Assembly (NCBI RefSeq): GCF_009764685.1
Contig: NZ_VHLM01000084.1
Span: 31,853 to 95,852 of the forward strand
Direction: 5' to 3'
DNA: 64,000 bases
DNA from: Flavobacterium sp. I-STPP5a
Lineage (GTDB): Bacteria > Bacteroidota > Bacteroidia > Flavobacteriales > Flavobacteriaceae
Made by a program: the position numbers and the translations under genes. Of the stretch, positions 26,254 through 34,253 are shown in pieces (position 1 is the stretch's first letter; every line of letters starts with the position of its first letter). The notes beneath the pieces are model-generated. The model searched no databases. It was not told where the DNA came from and saw only the letters and a program-made list of their open reading frames with translations.

Positions 26254-26652
26254 TCAATTTAAGAAGTTGTTTATACTATCCTCATTCATAACTGCCGCTA
26301 TACAATGACCGCCTTTGCTCCATGTTGCTAAATCAATGCAGTCTATTGTCCAGGAAACAAATAACCCAAACCAACTCAATGACTTTTCAAGCCTTTTTTT
26401 ACCAAAGCAACTGGACAAAGTTTCGCCAAACCTACCGAATTCATACCCACCTTTAATAAAGGTAACATTCCAGAAAACTGGGAATAAAAAGTTTGCAAAA
26501 ACATCTACTTTAAAAGCTATGTTAAGCTTCCGTTTGGCCGTGGTTTTAAACCATTTTCGATGGCGAACATCAACCAACATAATCGTGATTTCGTCAAGGA
26601 TATAAACTAAAACAAATAAAATCAGTGCTATATTTGATAATATGAAACCCAT
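26254..26652 (-). CDS. Small phage-type membrane protein
   Basis: 132 residues. Three hydrophobic stretches are visible: 4-20 (ILSNIALILFVLVYIL), about 50-62 and about 93-108. The C-terminal half has the order GRFGETLSSCFGK...LSWFGLF...CIDL...GGHCIAA, which recalls, from memory, small membrane proteins of tailed phages with an ET(I/L)SS...G...GHC pattern near lysis or tail genes. Its ATG overlaps the stop of the preceding pseudogene (TAATG), so the pair was once translationally coupled. It is the last gene of the minus-strand cluster. A plus-strand ORF here is an antisense shadow. Confidence 0.6.
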   Translation of the reverse strand: MGFILSNIALILFVLVYILDEITIMLVDVRHRKWFKTTAKRKLNIAFKVDVFANFLFPVFWNVTFIKGGYEFGRFGETLSSCFGKKRLEKSLSWFGLFVSWTIDCIDLATWSKGGHCIAAVMNEDSINNFLN

Positions 26653-27159
26653 TATGCTTCAAAATTAAATTGAACCCCAACAGGCTCACGTTCATAATTA
26701 GTTTATTCATCAAGAAACCAATCGCCAATGGTTCAGATATTAGTATTTCAGGACTTTCTAAAGTACCGCCGTCAAAGTAGATCATTCCTTTTTCATATGT
26801 TGGATATCCAAAATCAACAATCTCAAAAGGAATTGTTGCTACATCAAAGGTGAAATTGCCATCAGCACCAAACAAGGGAACTGTTATTCCTTCTGTAGAA
26901 TCAGGGTTTTCAGAATCATATTTTATATTTGGAATGCTTACAAATGTGGTTTGATTTGTGCTCACTTGATCATTTTCCAAACCTACAAAAACTAAGGTAG
27001 TCTCCAACAAAATAATCCTATGTCCATTTTTGATGGAGTACATTTGAAAAGTGATCGCAAGTATTTTTCAATTCTTTTATGTGTAATTCGCACATCCTCA
27101 ATAAAAACATCTTGAAAAGCTCCTTGGGTTACTATTGGCGAATTATAGATTGCTGCTAT
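26652..27159 (-). pseudogene. Broken gene with two frameshifts and a lost start codon
   Basis: Reading minus-strand from 27159: ATA then codons for AAIYNSPIVTQGAFQDVFIED and VRITHKRIEK; the frame is lost at the A5 run 27064-27068 and regained, if one A is added, as KILAITFQMYSIKNGHRIILLE; this frame runs about 120 codons until near 26702-26704, where adding one A gives NKTNYEREPVGVQFNFEA and a stop at 26652-26654 that overlaps the next ATG. The expected first codon ATG reads ATA. Restored length is about 170 codons. The product is beta-rich, without signal peptide; I cannot name its family. Sequencing error cannot be excluded for the A5 site. Confidence 0.68.
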
Positions 27160-27170
27160 TATTTTTATAA

Positions 27171-29165
27171 TTAAGTTATTAAGTTGCTTTGTGTTACTCC
27201 TGGTTGTAGAATTCCATTAGTTCTTAAATTGCCAATAACTTCAATTATCATGTTGTTTGTGGTTGAAGAGGCTTTAATATAATTCTGAGGAATGCTGGTC
27301 ATGTAAACTACATTGTTACCTTTAAACCTAGCAATTGGAGAAGTAAAAGTCATCGGACCCACATTAGAAAAATCTAAAAAATCATAACCACACTCAATGT
27401 AGCAGTTAGTAAACTCAAATGCGACATAGTTATTAACAAAAAATTGAGTTGTGAGTACTGCACATTTTATTTGACAATTAAAAAACTTTGCCAACCCTAC
27501 TACTCGATAAAATAAAGGGACTGTACCTGTGTACGTAACACAACCTGTAAATTTTAATATTTGATTGGCTATTTGTTGAGAAAGTCTTACATTTCCCGAG
27601 ACAAGACAATCACCTTTATAGTTAATGGTAATTACTGCATTAGGATGCCACTGGACAACGTAGGTAAAGGTTGCTGAACTGCCACAAGTATAATTGCCAT
27701 GATTTATTGTTGCACTTCTACAATATTGCGCCAGCACAAGGCCATTAGTTGTGGTGCATTGATTGAAATCCAATATAAAATTATCTCCACTTTGAGTTAA
27801 ATCAGATATTCCTGCCGTAGTACTTGTAATAGTATTTGCCTTGATAATACCACCTATTGAACCATTACTTGGATTTAAAAAACCTCCGTGGTGAATCAAT
27901 TCCTCACAAATTAAATTCAATGGATTACCCCTTACAATAAAACCATCATTCATAATATAAGTTCTACATTTTATAGAAACTTTTACTCCCCATAATTGAG
28001 TTTGATTTTTAACAATTGTACTTCTAAAATCAACAGTTCCGGTAGGAATATCAATGATTAAATCAGTTGAATTGGTCATGATTAATCCAGATAAGGCATT
28101 GTTTTGCAGTGATATAATTACAGGAAAATCCGAGTAAAATGTGTATTGCCCAGCACCAAAAGAACCATTCATATAATAAGGGCCACTTGATGCAGTCATA
28201 AAAATAAAAGTTCTATATAGATTATTACTTTCTGCTGCGCTCATTGCTGCGCTCAATGTTAAAAACGGTCTGGCTGGATTTCCCAATTGCGCAGTTGAAT
28301 CATTTCCAAAACCAGCTGATGCATGTATGTATACATTACCTATAACTACAGTAGGAGCAGGAACATTACCCTCTACTACCCATGTATTTGTGTCTGTTTT
28401 TTCTAAAAAGAAAGTATCGCCTGTCGTGTAAACTAAGTTTTTTTGAATGAAAGTAATTCCAGCTCCGATAATGGTGACAGTTCCTGAACCTTGCACTGTG
28501 TATGAAAATTTGGTACCAATTGGAATAGTAACTGATGTGTTACTGGGAACAGAAAGCGCAATAGGGCTACTGTTACTAAAAATATTTTTTGTTTTATAGT
28601 CGTTAAGTCCAACTGTATAAGTGACTCCTAAAATTCTATTGATTCCCAACACCCAAGTTTGGAATAAACTAGCTGACCAATCATACAACTGCTTTACACT
28701 TGCAACTTTGGTTGTAGATACTTTTTCCGTTTCAATATCTTGCGAGATATTGGCAATATCTAATTTTGAATTAGTCAAAGCGTCAATTAAAGCCTTTAAG
28801 CTTTTCCCCATTTCAGCAGTAAGCGCTTTCGTAGTTCCGCCCGTGCTCAGGTCATTCACCAAGATAGTACTTAGTGAAGTTTGCACGGTTTTAATGGCAT
28901 TAACAAGTTCCTGAACGGTGTCTAAATTCACATTGTCAGAGGTAAGTAAAATGTTGATGTTATCAACTAAATCCTTAAGGATTTTACCCTGCCTGGCATC
29001 CAAAGCCTTTCCTGCAATGGTGTAATCAAGGGCGTTGTAACTATCTATTTTGATATCGTTAATTTCACTAAACTCTAATTCTCCAGAAGTGTTAGTGGTC
29101 AATATTTTGTTTGGCTGATTTTTTTCTAAATCGGCTACTTTTATTCTGTTATGATTTATACTCAT
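27171..29165 (-). CDS. Tail-fibre-like protein with beta-helix C-terminal part
   Basis: 664 residues, no signal peptide. Residues 1-60 (HNRIKVADLEKNQPNKILTT, then GELEFSEIND and GKALDARQGKILKDLV) are the anchor shared with the two fibres at 29527-32652 and 34250-38038. A helical coiled-coil-like stretch (about 60-150) is followed by IGTKFSYTVQGSGTVTI, the usual phage-fibre 'neck', and from about residue 265 by repetitive strands with many N, T, I and V in a rhythm suggesting a right-handed beta helix (STDLIIDIPTGTVDF, LNLICEEL, IKANTI). Such folds are trimeric receptor-binding shafts or polysaccharide depolymerases. No catalytic residues can be assigned. Its ATG overlaps the stop of the 90-aa gene (ATGA). 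Confidence 0.75.
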   Translation of the reverse strand: MSINHNRIKVADLEKNQPNKILTTNTSGELEFSEINDIKIDSYNALDYTIAGKALDARQGKILKDLVDNINILLTSDNVNLDTVQELVNAIKTVQTSLSTILVNDLSTGGTTKALTAEMGKSLKALIDALTNSKLDIANISQDIETEKVSTTKVASVKQLYDWSASLFQTWVLGINRILGVTYTVGLNDYKTKNIFSNSSPIALSVPSNTSVTIPIGTKFSYTVQGSGTVTIIGAGITFIQKNLVYTTGDTFFLEKTDTNTWVVEGNVPAPTVVIGNVYIHASAGFGNDSTAQLGNPARPFLTLSAAMSAAESNNLYRTFIFMTASSGPYYMNGSFGAGQYTFYSDFPVIISLQNNALSGLIMTNSTDLIIDIPTGTVDFRSTIVKNQTQLWGVKVSIKCRTYIMNDGFIVRGNPLNLICEELIHHGGFLNPSNGSIGGIIKANTITSTTAGISDLTQSGDNFILDFNQCTTTNGLVLAQYCRSATINHGNYTCGSSATFTYVVQWHPNAVITINYKGDCLVSGNVRLSQQIANQILKFTGCVTYTGTVPLFYRVVGLAKFFNCQIKCAVLTTQFFVNNYVAFEFTNCYIECGYDFLDFSNVGPMTFTSPIARFKGNNVVYMTSIPQNYIKASSTTNNMIIEVIGNLRTNGILQPGVTQSNLIT

Positions 29166-29434
29166 TTTTTTGATTGTTTTATAATTTTGCCTGTTTCAAG
29201 GTTTACGCGAATATCTCCGTGTTCGTCTTTGATTGCTTTTTCAAGATCACTGAAATTTTGTTGCTGCATCGCAATCTGACGCAAAATATCAGCTTTCTGA
29301 AATTCATATTGAATTGATAATTCTCCTAATGATAGCTTGGCTTTATCCATGAATATATTAAAGTCTTGTAACTTCTTTAATTGATCTGCACTGATTGTTT
29401 TTGCTTCTTCTTTATTGATTATTGAGTTTTCCAT
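29162..29434 (-). CDS. Small coiled-coil protein, copy 3
   Basis: 90 residues: DQLKKLQDFNIFMDKAKLSL, then ELSIQYEFQKADILRQIAMQ and DLEKAIKDEHGDIRVNLETG. Heptad-like spacing predicts one long coiled coil with a short beta tail. It is paralogous over its whole length to the products at 40380-40649 and 40715-40984. Short coiled-coil proteins with this look are frequent next to phage tail genes; a fibre chaperone or assembly role is possible but unproven. It is coupled (ATGA) to the 664-aa fibre. Confidence 0.75.
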   Translation of the reverse strand: MENSIINKEEAKTISADQLKKLQDFNIFMDKAKLSLGELSIQYEFQKADILRQIAMQQQNFSDLEKAIKDEHGDIRVNLETGKIIKQSKK

Positions 29435-29526
29435 TTTTATTTTTTTTAAGTGTTTAAAATATATTTGATCTGTTCAACTCCAATAGATTTATTCGCTCTA
29501 ATGGTTAATAATGATTTTTATTCTGG

Positions 29527-32500
29527 TTACCAAGTTGACAGTACTGATCTTAACCAAGTATTAGTTGCAATGCAAACATAAATAGCAGATGATGTTATCC
29601 TAATTTCTCCTGGTGTCCCCGTGTCTGTTCTGGATGATGGAGGAATATTTAATGCAGATAGATTGTATGATTTAGCATTGATAGATACATTATTAGTAAT
29701 CGGATTACCGTTTGCATCGGCTTTTACATAGGGGATGTCTTCGAGGTAGGCTGTTTTGACTACTTTACCAACATAATCAACTTTGAGTACTTTTTTTTCA
29801 GGTGCTGTAGGTGTAACAACCTTATTCACACCTATATCAGTAACCAAAAAAATGTTTTTATTTTTACCAGAAACAATAAATGGATTTGCGTTACCACCAC
29901 CATATATAGATGATACTATTCCGTTTTGATCTACTGTTGTGGCACCTGTGCTATTATACTGTGAAAAATAGGCTATCCCATTTTCATCAACGCAACCGGG
30001 AGCAAATGATTTATGACCAATATTTATAATAGAAACCTGAGCTGTTTGTATATTTATTTTATAGATATAATTATTTAACATATTTGAATAGTACAAATAA
30101 TTTCCAGCAGGATCAATCATACCAAACACTGCGCCTACAATATTAACACCGGGAACAAAAGTAGAATAGCTTCCATCAAACTCTACTTTGTAAATATCAG
30201 GGCTATTATAATTATTCTTATTTAAAAATACACATGTACTTGTCACTATTGGAACTGTTGGAACAGATGGAAAAGTTGCAACTACACTTATTACACCTGC
30301 CTGAGTTAATTTAAATAAATTAGGACTTCCAACAGAATATTCTTGGTTTTCGTTTGCTTGATGATTTCCACTTGTATAATAAATGTCTCCATTTGCAGCA
30401 ATACCCATATAGGAAGCAATAATTTGTATAGGTAATGTTGCTATTAAAGATGTTACACCATCTGGCGTTGTTTTCGTTATTGTTCTTCCTAATGAGTTTG
30501 AGACATATATGTTGCCATTTGCATCAATAATCATTCTGGCCGCTGATTGACCAAAACTAGCATTTGTACCAAATACTGAACTTACATTCTGCGCTGTTAC
30601 TTTCTTAATGTCACCATTTCTCAAACCTACATATACATTTCCTTGGCTATCAGTTACCATAGAGTATATAGATGAACTTTCCTTTGCGTAATATCCTAAA
30701 GACGAAGACTGCAAACCAGAACTATTAAAAAGTTTGTCAAGTTTTAATCCACTATCATTTGCAACTAAACTATTAACAGTTAATTGTCCTGAAAACGTGT
30801 CGGGTCCAGTTTTGTTCAACTTACCATTTATTGCCGTTTGTGTTGCAGTTGAAATCGGCTTGTTTGCATCGCTTGTATTGTCAACCAAATTTAATCCTAT
30901 TGCCGTCTTATCAAGGGTTTGCCATGACTTGTCTCCTCTATAATATTGAGAAATTGTTCCAGTTGGAATAGTTGTGGCGTTTGCCAATACAAATGCCGTC
31001 GTTGCAATCTGAGTTGTATTTGTTCCAGCAGTAGCTGTAGGTGCTGTTGGTGTTCCTGTTAATACTGGACTTACTAAGTTAGCTTTAGTCGCTAAACCAG
31101 GTACTGTTGGTAGGTCTGCGGTACCTCCTAAATCTCCAGCTAGTTTAACCTTTCCTTTTATTGTTGAAGAAGCATCAGGCATTGATGTATTCGCCAATAC
31201 GAAAGCAGTCGTTGCAATTTGTGTCGTATTTGTACCAACTGTTGCAGTAGGTGCCGTTGGTACTCCTGTTAAGTTTGGCGAGACTAAATTAGCCTTTAAA
31301 TTGAAAGCAGCCTGCGTAGCCGTAGAAACAGGCTTATTCAAATCACTTGTATTATCAACATTAGCAAGTCCTACAGCTGTTTTGTCAAGTGCCTGCCAAG
31401 TTTTGTCTCCACGCAAGTATTGGGCAGTAGTTCCGGTAGCAATACTTGGTTCTTTAGTTGAATCCGCAATTGTAATATTAGCAGTTCCGTCAAATGCAGT
31501 TCCGTTGATACTTCTTGGAGTTGTTAATTTTGTTGCAGACAAAACATTTTTAGCCGCATCGGCTGTGTTATCAGTATTTGCAAGTCCAACATCTGATTTA
31601 GTTAATGTTACAACACCGGTTTTTCCGGCAACACTGTCCACTGCGCCACTTGTAATAAAGATATATGCTGTACCGCTCCAACGATACGTTTTGTTGGTAT
31701 CGTTTGCAACATATATTTTTCCAGTTTCTCCAGTAGCTGGAAAACCTGCCAGGTTTGTAAATTCTAATACATCATCGACATAACTTGGTAATTGAGTTGT
31801 TAGAATAATACCGCTGGAATCCAAAGTAGCCACGCCGTTTGCTACACCTTTTTCAGAAACAGGGATTCTTGGTGTTGAATCGACAGCATTAATTGTAATG
31901 TTTGCAGTTCCGTCAAATGCAGTTCCGTTGATAGATCTTGGAGTTGTTAACTTTGTTGCAGACAATACGTTTTTAGCGGCATCGGCTGTGTTATCAGCAT
32001 TTGCAAGTCCAACAGCTGTTTTGTTAAGTGCCTGCCAAGTTTTGTCTCCACGCAAGTATTGGGCAGTAGTTCCGGAAGCAATACTTGGTTCTTTAGTTGA
32101 ATCCGCAATTGTAATATTAGCAGTTCCATCAAAGGCAGTTCCATTGATAGTTCTTGGAGTTGTTAATTTTGTTGCAGAGAAAACATTTTTAGCGGCATCG
32201 GCTGTGTTATCAGTATTTGCAAGTCCAACAGCTGTTTTGTTAAGTGTCTGCCAAGTTTTATCTCCTCTGTAATATTGCGTGCTTGTTCCAGCTGTAATAT
32301 TTGCTTGTTTAGCATTCCAAGTTGCTTTTTCGGCATCTGTTACAAATCGGTTATTGATATCCTGAATAATTATACTTGGCGCATGATTCACTGGATGGGT
32401 ATAATTAGAAAGTGTTCCAAGACGCGTGATTTCAGTATCCGAGAGTAAACTTTTCCCTGTGACTTTATCAACTTTATTATCTTGTAAAACTTTACCTTGT

Positions 32501-32652
32501 CTAGCATCTAATACCTTTCCAGGAACGGTACAATCAAGAGTATTATTAATATCGCTAAACTCTAATTCTCCAGAAGTGTTAGTGGTCAATATTTTGTTTG
32601 GCTGATTTTTTTCTAAATCAGCTACTTTTATTCTGTTGTGATCAGTACTCAT
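29527..32652 (-). CDS. Tail-fibre-like protein with NHL/SMP-30-like beta propeller
   Basis: 1041 residues, no signal peptide. The anchor domain (1-70) is nearly identical to that of the 1262-aa fibre and contains KVTGKSLLSDTEITRLGTL and YTHP. Then come three to four copies of a phage-fibre repeat (TAVGLANTDNTADAAKNV, then LTTPRTINGTAFDGTANITI and GTTAQYLRGDKTWQ). The region from about 650 to 950 has six or so blades of the NHL/SMP-30 kind (ARMIIDANGNIYVSNSLGRT, GIAANGDIYYTS, GMIDPAGNYLYYSN, GCVDENGIAYFS). It ends with GEIRITSSAIYVCIATNTWL, a common fibre tip sequence. The propeller may be the receptor-binding head. Confidence 0.78.
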   Translation of the reverse strand: MSTDHNRIKVADLEKNQPNKILTTNTSGELEFSDINNTLDCTVPGKVLDARQGKVLQDNKVDKVTGKSLLSDTEITRLGTLSNYTHPVNHAPSIIIQDINNRFVTDAEKATWNAKQANITAGTSTQYYRGDKTWQTLNKTAVGLANTDNTADAAKNVFSATKLTTPRTINGTAFDGTANITIADSTKEPSIASGTTAQYLRGDKTWQALNKTAVGLANADNTADAAKNVLSATKLTTPRSINGTAFDGTANITINAVDSTPRIPVSEKGVANGVATLDSSGIILTTQLPSYVDDVLEFTNLAGFPATGETGKIYVANDTNKTYRWSGTAYIFITSGAVDSVAGKTGVVTLTKSDVGLANTDNTADAAKNVLSATKLTTPRSINGTAFDGTANITIADSTKEPSIATGTTAQYLRGDKTWQALDKTAVGLANVDNTSDLNKPVSTATQAAFNLKANLVSPNLTGVPTAPTATVGTNTTQIATTAFVLANTSMPDASSTIKGKVKLAGDLGGTADLPTVPGLATKANLVSPVLTGTPTAPTATAGTNTTQIATTAFVLANATTIPTGTISQYYRGDKSWQTLDKTAIGLNLVDNTSDANKPISTATQTAINGKLNKTGPDTFSGQLTVNSLVANDSGLKLDKLFNSSGLQSSSLGYYAKESSSIYSMVTDSQGNVYVGLRNGDIKKVTAQNVSSVFGTNASFGQSAARMIIDANGNIYVSNSLGRTITKTTPDGVTSLIATLPIQIIASYMGIAANGDIYYTSGNHQANENQEYSVGSPNLFKLTQAGVISVVATFPSVPTVPIVTSTCVFLNKNNYNSPDIYKVEFDGSYSTFVPGVNIVGAVFGMIDPAGNYLYYSNMLNNYIYKINIQTAQVSIINIGHKSFAPGCVDENGIAYFSQYNSTGATTVDQNGIVSSIYGGGNANPFIVSGKNKNIFLVTDIGVNKVVTPTAPEKKVLKVDYVGKVVKTAYLEDIPYVKADANGNPITNNVSINAKSYNLSALNIPPSSRTDTGTPGEIRITSSAIYVCIATNTWLRSVLSTW
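31389..31597 (-). repeat. Intragenic direct repeat, copy A
   Basis: About 210 bp nearly identical to 32026-32238, encoding the phage-fibre repeat with LRGDKTWQALD/N and TPRSINGTAFDG. A partial third copy lies at about 31890-32020. Confidence 0.75.
32026..32238 (-). repeat. Intragenic direct repeat, copy B
   Basis: Partner of 31389-31597, in the same reading frame. Copies differ mainly by single bases, so they are recent or kept alike by gene conversion. Confidence 0.75.
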
Positions 32653-33032
32653 TTTTTTTGATTGTTTTATGGTTTGATATTGTCATTTTGTGAGTTAAAT
32701 ATTGTCTTTTTTTTATTGTGACTTGGACTAATCTACAAACCTAAATCCTGCATTAGAGAAAAGTTGAAAGTAAAAAGCATTCAAAAAATTAATGAAATAA
32801 TTACTTCGTTTGTAAACCTTCAATAAAAAAGGAACCACTCCAAATAAATGGACAAATATGTGGTTCCTAAGAACTGTTCTAAAATTGTTTTCAAGAAGTT
32901 TTTTTGCTTTAGATTTAAAGAGACATGTCTTAATTAAATCTAAAAAAGTTTTCACTCCTCACAATTAAGATCCATTGAATTATACATATCATGACATTGG
33001 ATTGACCAATAATATTTATTTTTATAGTCCAT
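32653..33032. other. Gap between fibre cassettes
   Basis: 380 bp. It holds the holin-gene relic (32820-32894) and, near 32740, a stretch (CCTAAATCCTGCATTAGA) that resembles 38098-38115 in the gap upstream of the Hint gene. The rest is AT-rich without recognised sites. Confidence 0.55.
32820..32894 (-). pseudogene. Relic of a holin-like gene
   Basis: Minus-strand TTG at 32892-32894 opens LKTILEQFLGTTYLSIYLEW then FLFY and a TGA stop (25 codons in total). It matches the first 22 residues of the intact gene at 40033-40374 (KTILEQLLGTTYLAAYLAWF), and the DNA between GAACCAC and TCAAGAA is highly alike. So a second copy existed here and was cut short. Confidence 0.72.
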
Positions 33033-34253
33033 TTATTGTATCGGTTTAATGTTATGTGTCAATATCCCATTAGCGAAAAAGGTGTGAGAAGGACTCAATG
33101 ACATAGGATAGATATTTCTTTTTTCTAAACTAACAAATACAGAAGTTATCACTATAATTTCTTGGTTTATCCCATACAAATTATCCCCAACAACTACATC
33201 ACCTAATGGAATGAATTTCCAAATACCATCCCGCTGAATCAATTGAGAATGGCTCGGTGTAGCTTCCAACAACCCTCCATTTATAATAATCGTTTTATAG
33301 GCAATTTTTAAATCAATCATGGTTACAGGAGATGCTATTCTATTTTCTTTAAGGAAATTCGAATTCCATTTGTATAGTTCTGACACATCATTAGTATCTT
33401 GAAGTGTTTCAATTTCAGTAGAAAGTAACAACTGATTCATCTCCAAGGCTTCGATTGGCTTTTGTGTACCATCAAATAATGTAATTAAAGTACCTTCAAC
33501 AAAACATACAATTAATGGTTCGATTGGTGTTTTTGATGTTACACCACTAAAAGCGGACCAATTAAATGCTGCATCATTTGCTTTTACTTTATATGAATAG
33601 GTTGTGTCATACGATAAATTAAAATCTGCATATACAGTCGCTGTTGTCGTTGCTAGCAGAAACCAGCCAAAACCTTCATCTTTCCATAATTCATATCCAG
33701 TAACACCCAAATTATCAAATGGCACAGTCCAAGATAGATTTATTCTAGGGACTGAGTTAACCAGTCTACTGGATATCACAGGCGCATTAGGTGGAGTAGT
33801 ATCACCAGCAATTACATATTGATACACATTTGATATTATAGATGTTGTGACAGCATCCTGTATTCTATACCATGTAGTTACTGTGGGAATTGATACGCTT
33901 CTAGGCGAAGTTACCCCTGCGGTATTGCTTGTCCAAGGTCCTAAACTAGATGTAGTACTAGTTTGTACATGAAACGTTGTAGGGACATAGGCTGTACCAC
34001 CTATTGTAAAATAAAGATTTCCGGCACTATAAGTGGTAATAGTTATTGATGGTACGACTGCTGCGTGATTATAACCGCGCCACTCATTGATTGTTGCAGG
34101 ATTTGTACTAGAGGGCTTAGCAATGCTATTTTGATTAATAGCAGCATAGCCTCCATTTTCTGCAGTTTCTAATGATATTTGTGATGTTCTAGCTCTGCCA
34201 AGTTCAATATTTATGTCACCCATTGAAATAGGGCCTGATGATACTAAGGTCAT
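33033..34253 (-). CDS. Virion-type protein with fibronectin-III and C-terminal Hint domain
   Basis: 406 residues. The N-terminus (SSGPISMGDINIELGR, then NEWRGYNH at about 57-63) is the pattern of phage tail-tip proteins with 'ISMxDINxELGR ... ATINxWRGY'. A fibronectin type III domain lies at about 155-243 (PPNAPVISSRL, LSWTVPFDNLGVTGYELW, YSYKVKANDAA). From C250 to N401 it is a Hint domain: CFVEGTLITL opens it, the block-B motif LEATPSHSQLI holds T and H, and it closes with SHTFFANGILTHN. Only five residues (IKPIQ) follow the Asn, and the +1 residue is Ile, not Cys/Ser/Thr, so protein splicing is unlikely while self-cleavage or thioester chemistry is possible. Its ATG overlaps the fibre stop (ATGA). 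Confidence 0.83.
   Translation of the reverse strand: MTLVSSGPISMGDINIELGRARTSQISLETAENGGYAAINQNSIAKPSSTNPATINEWRGYNHAAVVPSITITTYSAGNLYFTIGGTAYVPTTFHVQTSTTSSLGPWTSNTAGVTSPRSVSIPTVTTWYRIQDAVTTSIISNVYQYVIAGDTTPPNAPVISSRLVNSVPRINLSWTVPFDNLGVTGYELWKDEGFGWFLLATTTATVYADFNLSYDTTYSYKVKANDAAFNWSAFSGVTSKTPIEPLIVCFVEGTLITLFDGTQKPIEALEMNQLLLSTEIETLQDTNDVSELYKWNSNFLKENRIASPVTMIDLKIAYKTIIINGGLLEATPSHSQLIQRDGIWKFIPLGDVVVGDNLYGINQEIIVITSVFVSLEKRNIYPMSLSPSHTFFANGILTHNIKPIQ

Noticed and set aside
26315..26605. 96-codon plus-strand ORF
   Set aside because: Antisense to the 132-aa membrane protein, whose start is coupled (TAATG) to the upstream pseudogene; the plus frame lacks its own leader and has no protein-like pattern.
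30734..32272. Plus-strand ORFs rich in Val/Ala/Ser within the 1041-aa fibre
   Set aside because: They repeat because the fibre repeats; they are antisense shadows.
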